From Ridgeia piscesae (taxonomy: Eukaryota; Annelida; Polychaeta; Sabellida; Siboglinidae), in assembly GCA_025642075.2 (NCBI GenBank), contig JAODUO010000625.1:137501-201500 (forward strand): a stretch of 64,000 bases of DNA. Reading direction: 5' to 3'. Both the position numbers and the translations under genes were made by a program. Under the pieces are notes generated by a model that was not told where the DNA came from, searched no databases, and saw only the letters and a program-made list of their open reading frames with translations. Below are positions 62,901-64,000 of the stretch, in pieces (position 1 is the stretch's first letter; each line of letters begins with the position of its first letter).

Positions 62901-62910
62901 CAACATAATT
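28241..62910 (-). CDS. MET: Receptor tyrosine kinase: plexin-type ectodomain with MET/RON-type kinase, 26 exons, 5' partial
   Basis: Joined exons total 3921 nt (1306 codons plus stop) with consistent phases throughout and only GT-AG introns. In window-protein residues the order is: Sema C-terminal part (1-106), PSI1 (about 107-145), IPT1 region (to 270), PSI2 (271-305), IPT2 region (to 419), PSI3 (420-475), IPT3-6 (476-855), transmembrane segment (about 869-895), juxtamembrane, tyrosine kinase (about 990-1255) and a short tail. The kinase has [26 protein letters not shown], twin activation-loop tyrosines (KEYYS) and [13 protein letters not shown], and is closest to MET/RON. Plexins share this ectodomain but have a RasGAP-type cytoplasmic domain, none of which is seen. 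MET and RON have one PSI and four IPT. The symbol marks kinase family; orthology is not proven. Signal peptide and most of Sema lie beyond the right end. Confidence 0.92.
28467..29505. repeat. 32-bp minisatellite spanning the acceptor of the last kinase exon
   Basis: About 32 copies of (plus strand) ATCTTGTAGCTGTGGAACAA+ACACAACACGTT. On the minus strand each unit is tgttccacag/CTACAAGAT: the real acceptor plus the first nine exon bases (28467-28475). Copies diverge towards 29100-29500. Confidence 0.94.
29582..29718 (-). CDS. MET: MET-like kinase exon 6: alpha-F to alpha-H
   Basis: The acceptor is tcccaccag and the donor GTGAGT. It reads [45 protein letters not shown]. The match to MET ([13 protein letters not shown]...PYPDV-x-x-FDI...GRRLLQP-x-YCPD) is very close. 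Confidence 0.96.
30345..30512. repeat. 36-bp minisatellite spanning the donor of kinase exon 5
   Basis: Five copies of about 36 bp (plus strand AGACTGACCACAAAGGGGAC+AGACCACTACAAG). On the minus strand each contains TGTG/GTCAGTCTC, a near copy of the true exon end and donor CGTG/GTCAGTCTC (30501-30509). Confidence 0.88.
30507..30666 (-). CDS. MET: MET-like kinase exon 5: DFG motif and activation loop
   Basis: It reads [56 protein letters not shown], the paired activation-loop tyrosines (EYYS) and the MET-like [10 protein letters not shown] are intact. Compared with MET (TVKVADFG) one residue is missing before DFG. About 7.4 kb of intron separates it from kinase exon 4, most of it a 41-bp array holding copies of this exon's acceptor and first 18 nt. 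Its donor (GTCAGT) is also copied in an array downstream. Confidence 0.95.
30649..37452. repeat. 41-bp minisatellite, about 165 copies, spanning the acceptor of kinase exon 5
   Basis: Unit (plus strand) GTCATCACATTGTCAATCCT+ACAACACATAGTTACATCACT. The first unit (30649-30666 plus) is the exon itself: its first 18 nt on the minus strand, followed by the true acceptor. At 36900-37450, 41-bp units alternate with longer ones carrying CATCACACCC, a higher-order repeat of about 91 bp. 33250-34250 is badly degraded. Confidence 0.96.
37453..38096 (-). other. kinase intron beyond the array, no feature seen
   Basis: AT-rich sequence between the array and kinase exon 4; no ORF or element recognised. Confidence 0.55.
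38097..38206 (-). CDS. MET: MET-like kinase exon 4: catalytic loop
   Basis: The acceptor is tgttgcag and the donor GTGAGT. It reads [37 protein letters not shown]. The HRDLAARN catalytic loop is intact. The split codon AT/G sits at the methionine after NC, and the next exon starts inside a repeat-derived sequence. Confidence 0.96.
38207..39034 (-). other. kinase intron 3/4, no feature seen
   Basis: Only AT-rich sequence; no coding signal beyond a short spurious plus-strand ORF. Confidence 0.55.
39035..39219 (-). CDS. MET: MET-like kinase exon 3: alpha-C helix and hinge
   Basis: The acceptor is ccctgtag and the donor GTGAGG. It reads [59 protein letters not shown]. The F-L-x-E-G-[VI]-I-M-K-D-F-x-H-P and VLPYM-x-x-GDLR motifs are diagnostic of the MET family; the alpha-C glutamate is present. 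Confidence 0.96.
39318..39476. repeat. (TGTGT)n/(GGTGT)n array
   Basis: Pentanucleotide array: GTGTT units on the left, GGTGT units (about 14) on the right. In a kinase intron. Confidence 0.95.
40008..40091 (-). CDS. MET: MET-like kinase exon 2: glycine loop and VAVK lysine
   Basis: The acceptor is gtttgacag and the donor GTACAT. It reads [26 protein letters not shown]. It completes the ATP-binding G-x-G-x-x-G loop (GKGHFGCV) and carries the beta-3 lysine (VAVK). Confidence 0.94.
40603..40713 (-). CDS. MET: MET-like kinase exon 1: juxtamembrane and start of glycine loop
   Basis: The acceptor is tgccgcag and the donor GTACAT. It reads [37 protein letters not shown]. The VL-[IV]-P-x-E-R...VIGKG lead-in resembles RON and MET. 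Confidence 0.93.
40714..41244 (-). other. intron between transmembrane and kinase exons, no feature seen
   Basis: Contains loose ACAGTTACA/ACACCTACAC repetition close to exon 40603-40713 and otherwise plain AT-rich sequence. No hidden exon was recognised. Confidence 0.5.
41245..41599 (-). CDS. MET: MET/plexin-like exon s: transmembrane and juxtamembrane segment
   Basis: It reads [20 protein letters not shown], then a hydrophobic stretch of about 26 residues ([15 protein letters not shown] to LLFLLFICL) with a basic stop-transfer [10 protein letters not shown]. The juxtamembrane part ([16 protein letters not shown], acidic Ser/Glu-rich end) shows no plexin RBD or GAP sequence and no clear copy of the MET Cbl-type DYR site. 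The acceptor is cccaaacag and the donor GTCAGT. Confidence 0.92.
41710..41905. repeat. (TA)n microsatellite
   Basis: TA tracts with ACATGAATATA interruptions, preceded by four TATGT units, just upstream of the transmembrane exon on the minus strand. Confidence 0.95.
42096..42460. repeat. (TG)n microsatellite and (CTCG/CTCA)n tract
   Basis: TG repeats with CTGTGCG interruptions at 42096-42272, and a short CTCGCTCGCTCACTCG tract at 42420-42455. Confidence 0.93.
42519..42677 (-). CDS. MET: MET/plexin-like exon r: IPT6
   Basis: The acceptor is gtgttgacag and the donor GTGAGG. It reads [52 protein letters not shown]. The G-x-x-L...V-G-S-x-P-C...L-C-x-x-P pattern is the membrane-proximal IPT. Confidence 0.92.
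42715..43372. repeat. 34-bp minisatellite
   Basis: About 19 copies of GGACCACTGAAAGCTTTGTT+ACAAACACACCATA upstream (minus sense) of the IPT6 exon. It starts about 40 bp from the acceptor and does not include exon sequence. Confidence 0.94.
43385..43740. repeat. 33-bp minisatellite
   Basis: About 10 copies of CATGTCAAAGGATCACCACA+AGCCTGTCACAAA, adjoining the 34-bp array; both contain the core CACAAACA and may be related. Open in several frames because 33 is divisible by 3. Confidence 0.93.
44485..44724 (-). CDS. MET: MET/plexin-like exon q: end of IPT5 and start of IPT6
   Basis: The acceptor is tgttacag and the donor GTGAGT after ATTCGG. It reads [57 protein letters not shown]. The GF-x-MD-x-V and NPV-x-x-PF blocks are plexin hallmarks. 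Confidence 0.94.
44995..45395. repeat. 36-bp minisatellite spanning the donor of the IPT5 exon
   Basis: About 11 copies of (plus strand) CCATATACTCTATAGATGGG+ATCTACTGCTAACTTA. On the minus strand each contains TATATG/GTAAGTTAGC, nearly the true exon end and donor TATGTG/GTAAGTTAGC at 45396. Confidence 0.93.
45396..45507 (-). CDS. MET: MET/plexin-like exon p: IPT5
   Basis: The acceptor is ggtgctacag and the donor GTAAGTTAGC. It reads [37 protein letters not shown]. The G-T-x-L-[DN]-x-x-x-E-P pattern is the IPT5 start in plexins. The donor region is tandemly repeated downstream. Confidence 0.92.
45585..45775 (-). pseudogene. decayed partial duplicate of the IPT4/IPT5 exon
   Basis: Minus strand reads [18 protein letters not shown] then TAA, against [19 protein letters not shown] in the true exon (45912-46079). 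It is followed by the same GTGAGTTTGG donor and by duplicated intron sequence (TGTTAGCCAGTCTAC, TTAATTAATTATAAATTAAC). The 5' half and acceptor are missing. A tandem duplication of about 200 bp that is not usable as an exon. Confidence 0.87.
45912..46079 (-). CDS. MET: MET/plexin-like exon o: end of IPT4 and start of IPT5
   Basis: The acceptor is ctgtgtccag and the donor GTGAGT. It reads [55 protein letters not shown]. The F-x-Y-x-x-D-P-T-I link between IPT4 and IPT5 is plexin-like. A decayed copy of its 3' half lies about 200 bp downstream. Confidence 0.92.
46594..46733 (-). CDS. MET: MET/plexin-like exon n: IPT4
   Basis: The acceptor is ttgttag and the donor GTATCT. It reads [40 protein letters not shown]. 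The GPLSGGTxxTVxGxxLxxGS pattern matches plexin and MET IPT repeats. Confidence 0.93.
47152..47299 (-). CDS. MET: MET/plexin-like exon m: end of IPT3, with a coding triplication
   Basis: The acceptor is catttcag and the donor GTAAGT. It begins [20 protein letters not shown], then [20 protein letters not shown]. The 7-residue unit CVTSxxx occurs three times in a row (47230-47292), an in-frame 21-bp expansion inserted in a normal IPT strand and adding two unpaired-looking cysteines. Confidence 0.9.
47648..48731. mobile_element. non-autonomous Tc1/mariner-pogo-like DNA transposon, TA target site
   Basis: The left end CAGTCACACCTCGCTATAAC and inverted right end CAGTCGCGCCTCGCTATAAC form terminal inverted repeats flanked by TA on both sides. 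Subterminal CGTTATAACGCG motifs repeat in both ends. 1084 bp, no transposase ORF. Contains a run of 28 C at 47897-47924. Lies in the intron between the IPT3 exons. The CAGTC start is typical of pogo/Tigger-type elements. Confidence 0.88.
48903..49054 (-). CDS. MET: MET/plexin-like exon l: IPT3
   Basis: The acceptor is ctcttcag and the donor GTTTGT. It reads [40 protein letters not shown]. The P-x-x-G-P-x-x-G-G-T-x-x-x-[VI] start is a classic IPT/TIG repeat, closest to plexin IPT3. Confidence 0.93.
49376..49500. repeat. (CA)n microsatellite
   Basis: CA tracts with AAGCACACAC interruptions in the intron next to PSI3. Confidence 0.95.
49568..49734 (-). CDS. MET: MET/plexin-like exon k: PSI3
   Basis: It reads [49 protein letters not shown]. 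The Y-K-C...C-G-x-C-L...C-G-W-C...C-x-x-x...C-x-N-P run is the third plexin PSI domain. The acceptor (tttacag) and the first 21 nt of this exon are the unit of a roughly 108-copy array just upstream. The donor is GTCAGT. Confidence 0.94.
49714..53410. repeat. 34-bp minisatellite, about 108 copies, spanning the acceptor of the PSI3 exon
   Basis: Unit (plus strand) CATCACACTTGTAGATCTCA+ACTGTAAATACATG. On the minus strand each unit holds tttacag/TTGAGATCTACAAGTGTGAT+G: the true acceptor plus the first 21 exon bases (49714-49734). Units are nearly identical from 49.8 to 51.5 kb and increasingly broken by single-base losses at 51.5-53.1 kb. Confidence 0.96.
53454..53547 (-). CDS. MET: MET/plexin-like exon j: end of IPT2
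   Basis: The acceptor is ttgcctttag and the donor GTCAGT. It reads [32 protein letters not shown]. Plexins have the same V-x-W-x-x-x...D-N/S-P segment just before PSI3. Confidence 0.86.
53548..54726 (-). other. intron between IPT2 exons, with a possible tRNA-like SINE at 54420-54530
   Basis: On the minus strand 54420-54530 has GGGCTCTAGCAGTCTGAAGT and a box-B-like GGGTTCAAGTC, so a tRNA-derived element is possible. The rest is AT-rich with no further signal. Confidence 0.4.
54727..54846 (-). CDS. MET: MET/plexin-like exon i: IPT2 region
   Basis: The acceptor is gtatttctag and the donor GTGAGT. It reads [33 protein letters not shown]. The C-x-F...V-x-C-Q arrangement is the plexin IPT2 cysteine pair. 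Confidence 0.86.
55377..55505 (-). CDS. MET: MET/plexin-like exon h: IPT2 region
   Basis: The acceptor is ttcccctcag and the donor GTATTA. It reads [34 protein letters not shown]. The C-P...L-[LI]-[IV]-P-x-G-V pattern is specific to the plexin stretch after PSI2. Confidence 0.87.
55860..56209 (+). repeat. dispersed repeat, copy B
   Basis: About 350 bp matching copy A (20180-20558). It ends about 20 bp from the PSI2 exon, just inside its donor-side intron. No ORF and no clear terminal inverted repeats. Confidence 0.8.
56229..56331 (-). CDS. MET: MET/plexin-like exon g: PSI2
   Basis: The acceptor is ctgttttcag and the donor GTGAGT. It reads [34 protein letters not shown]. The C-x2-C...C-x-W-C...C...C spacing is a second PSI domain, which vertebrate MET and RON lack. 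Confidence 0.92.
56332..56984 (-). other. intron between PSI2 and IPT1 exons, no feature seen
   Basis: Plain AT-rich sequence; no coding signal or repeat recognised. Confidence 0.55.
56985..57075 (-). CDS. MET: MET/plexin-like exon f: end of IPT1
   Basis: The acceptor is gatgttgtag and the donor GTGAGT. It reads [30 protein letters not shown]. The F-x-[YF]-x-C-S close is the strand just before plexin PSI2. Confidence 0.87.
57543..57711 (-). CDS. MET: MET/plexin-like exon e: IPT1 region
   Basis: The acceptor is tttctttcag and the donor GTAATG. It reads [40 protein letters not shown], comparable to the plexin segment between PSI1 and PSI2, with a conserved cysteine pair. Confidence 0.85.
57795..58230. 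repeat. 45-bp minisatellite
   Basis: About 9.5 copies of ATTATCATATACCCTAATGA+CTGTGTGTGTTTGGACATTGTCCAT, almost identical apart from the last ones. Because 45 is divisible by 3, several frames are open on both strands; these are not genes. Confidence 0.95.
58720..58852 (-). CDS. MET: MET/plexin-like exon d: end of PSI1 and start of IPT1
   Basis: The acceptor is gaccacag and the donor GTGGGT. It reads [40 protein letters not shown]. The R-C-[ST]-L-x-x-E-C start is typical of plexin PSI1; the rest enters the first IPT-like fold. Confidence 0.88.
59089..59189 (-). CDS. MET: MET/plexin-like exon c: PSI1
   Basis: The acceptor is ctgtttcag and the donor GTGAGT. It reads [34 protein letters not shown]. 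The C-x2-C...DPHCGWC signature is the plexin/semaphorin/integrin cysteine knot that follows Sema. Confidence 0.93.
59190..61258 (-). other. intron between PSI1 and last Sema exon, no gene seen
   Basis: 2.1 kb of AT-rich sequence. No hidden exon, RNA gene or strong repeat recognised. Confidence 0.5.
61259..61399 (-). CDS. MET: MET/plexin-like exon b: end of Sema domain
   Basis: The acceptor is ggttcccag and the donor GTACAA. It reads [35 protein letters not shown]. The D-x-x-x-x-H-x-Y-V-L-T-x-x-K ending is the last Sema strand before PSI1. Confidence 0.88.
61440..61515 (-). mobile_element. LINE 3'-tail relic
   Basis: An (ATA)n tract followed by TTTATGTAGCACCCATATCC and GATCTTGAGTGCTTTATA, the same minus-oriented 3' module as at 4090, 17395 and 22160. 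Confidence 0.5.
61516..62733 (-). other. intron between Sema exons, no gene seen
   Basis: AT-rich sequence without recognised elements. Confidence 0.5.
62734..62910 (-). CDS. MET: MET/plexin-like exon a: Sema domain
   Basis: The first exon recognisable in the window (acceptor tttctttcag, donor GTGAGA). It reads [46 protein letters not shown]. The T-V-A-x-L-G-T-x-x-G-x-L-K pattern is a late Sema blade as in plexins. It starts in phase 0, so earlier Sema exons must lie further right. Confidence 0.87.
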
Positions 62911-63110
62911 CTGAAAGAAAACAGATCAAAACATAAATAAAAGTAATTCAACAAGAGTGTATTTTTAATATAACAATTTAAAAAAGTAAAAAGCAGTATT
63001 TTGCATTTTTGTTCAGTGAATGCCATGTTTAAAAATGTACATAATTTATGTAAGATATATTTATGAATCTGAAAAAACTATCCTTCAGATTAATTCATCA
63101 TTTAAGGGTG

Positions 63111-63228
<118 letters not shown>

Positions 63229-63519
63229 CAGTTTCAAAAACCCAGGGAAGTAATAAATCACTCGCGATAAATGATTTTTACCTTTGTTTTTATCTACTAG
63301 GTAGCGTTCTATGTTATCAGCGCCACTGTATAATGGTGTCATGTGGCTGGCTTCACAAAGCGATTTTTTAGTTATGCAGTTTCTTACTTAGCGTATTGTG
63401 TTTGCGTAAACATCTACGTACATCTAAGCACAACATTTACTATGTTAGTCATCTTATCAGTGTTATGTGGTTTGGTGATGGGAGTGATTATCGTAATTAT
63501 AATAATTATATACATCTAT

Positions 63520-63605
63520 ATAATTAGATGTATATTATATTAATTTCAACAAATACTCTCATAAATATATATATACATGTATATATATGTGTGTATATAT
63601 ATATG

Positions 63606-63638
<33 letters not shown>

Positions 63639-63680
63639 GAGAGTATTTGTTAAAATTAATATAATATACATCTAATTGTA
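63520..63680. mobile_element. palindromic MITE with (TA)n loop
   Basis: TAATTAGATGTATATTATAT and ACAAATACTCTCAT on the left recur inverted on the right (ATGAGAGTATTTGT, ATATAATATACATCTAATT) around a TA-rich centre. The same design as the element at 16698 but a different sequence. Confidence 0.8.
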
Positions 63681-64000
63681 TGCCGACTGATTATATACAT
63701 TTATATCATTTTTACAGGTACAAATACCCATACACACAGTGATATGTGTTACAGTCTTTAATCTTGCAGAGTTTTCCTGTGGGTTGAATGAGATATGAGG
63801 AGACAAGACATGCATATTCAATGTGACATGTTCCACTGTGTCCCTGTGGTCTACAGTTACCGGGTATATGCATTCCCACATAGTGTGTTCCAATAGTCAA
63901 TACTAGCTTAAACAGTGCCCTTTCTGGTGCTTCCCCTTGAAGTTAGAAAGGAAATGAAATACAAATCTGTAATATTTCTATTTCAAATTAAAAAAAAATT

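Noticed and set aside
28241..62910. Two separate genes, a plexin (right) and a kinase (left)
   Set aside because: All 26 exons keep phase, there is one transmembrane exon between them, and no plexin cytoplasmic exon or second start was seen; still open to transcript proof.

Overview
The window is eukaryotic (animal) genomic DNA. It has two multi-exon genes facing each other tail to tail, with GT-AG introns, dense micro- and minisatellites, hairpin MITEs, tRNA-type SINEs and truncated non-LTR retrotransposons. Both gene families (reelin, MET-type kinase) are metazoan, and flies and nematodes are generally thought to lack them. With the SINE and LINE style, this suggests a marine invertebrate outside Ecdysozoa, perhaps a lophotrochozoan such as a mollusc. 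That placement is inference; the species cannot be read from the sequence.

Left part (797-19054, + strand): 19 exons of a reelin gene. They cover the end of reelin repeat 5 through repeat 8 and the protein C-terminus. Each repeat shows subrepeat A (ending R-F-R-W...WAIDxxYIG), an EGF module and subrepeat B (ending R-W-W-Q-P...WAID). The 5' part lies left of the window. One exon carries an apparent one-base frameshift, and one intron uses a GC donor.

Middle part (about 19.1-28.2 kb): the intergenic region between the convergent genes. It holds a 22-bp minisatellite, a dispersed repeat, a 5'-truncated CR1/Jockey-like LINE, a GC-rich 36-bp minisatellite and a 275-bp near-perfect palindrome.

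Right part (28241-62910, - strand): 26 exons whose phases agree without exception (3921 nt, 1306 codons plus stop). The order is end of a Sema domain, PSI1, IPT1, PSI2, IPT2, PSI3, IPT3-6, transmembrane segment, then a complete MET/RON-type tyrosine kinase with a short tail. The extracellular order is that of plexins (three PSI, six IPT), not of vertebrate MET (one PSI, four IPT), while the kinase is clearly MET-like. The 5' exons (most of Sema, signal peptide) lie to the right of the window.

The most unusual signal is a set of tandem arrays that start exactly at exon edges, with repeat units containing copies of the splice site and often the first bases of the exon. The largest is about 165 copies of a 41-bp unit (30649-37452) holding the acceptor and first 18 nt of the DFG-motif exon. 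Others are about 108 copies of a 34-bp unit at the PSI3 exon, about 32 copies of a 32-bp unit at the last exon, and donor-containing arrays at 30345-30512 and 44995-45395. In the three best acceptor arrays, use of an upstream decoy acceptor would give an early stop. Parts of these arrays (33.25-34.25 kb, 52.45-53.1 kb) look like poorly polished consensus, so copy numbers and some indels should be treated with caution.
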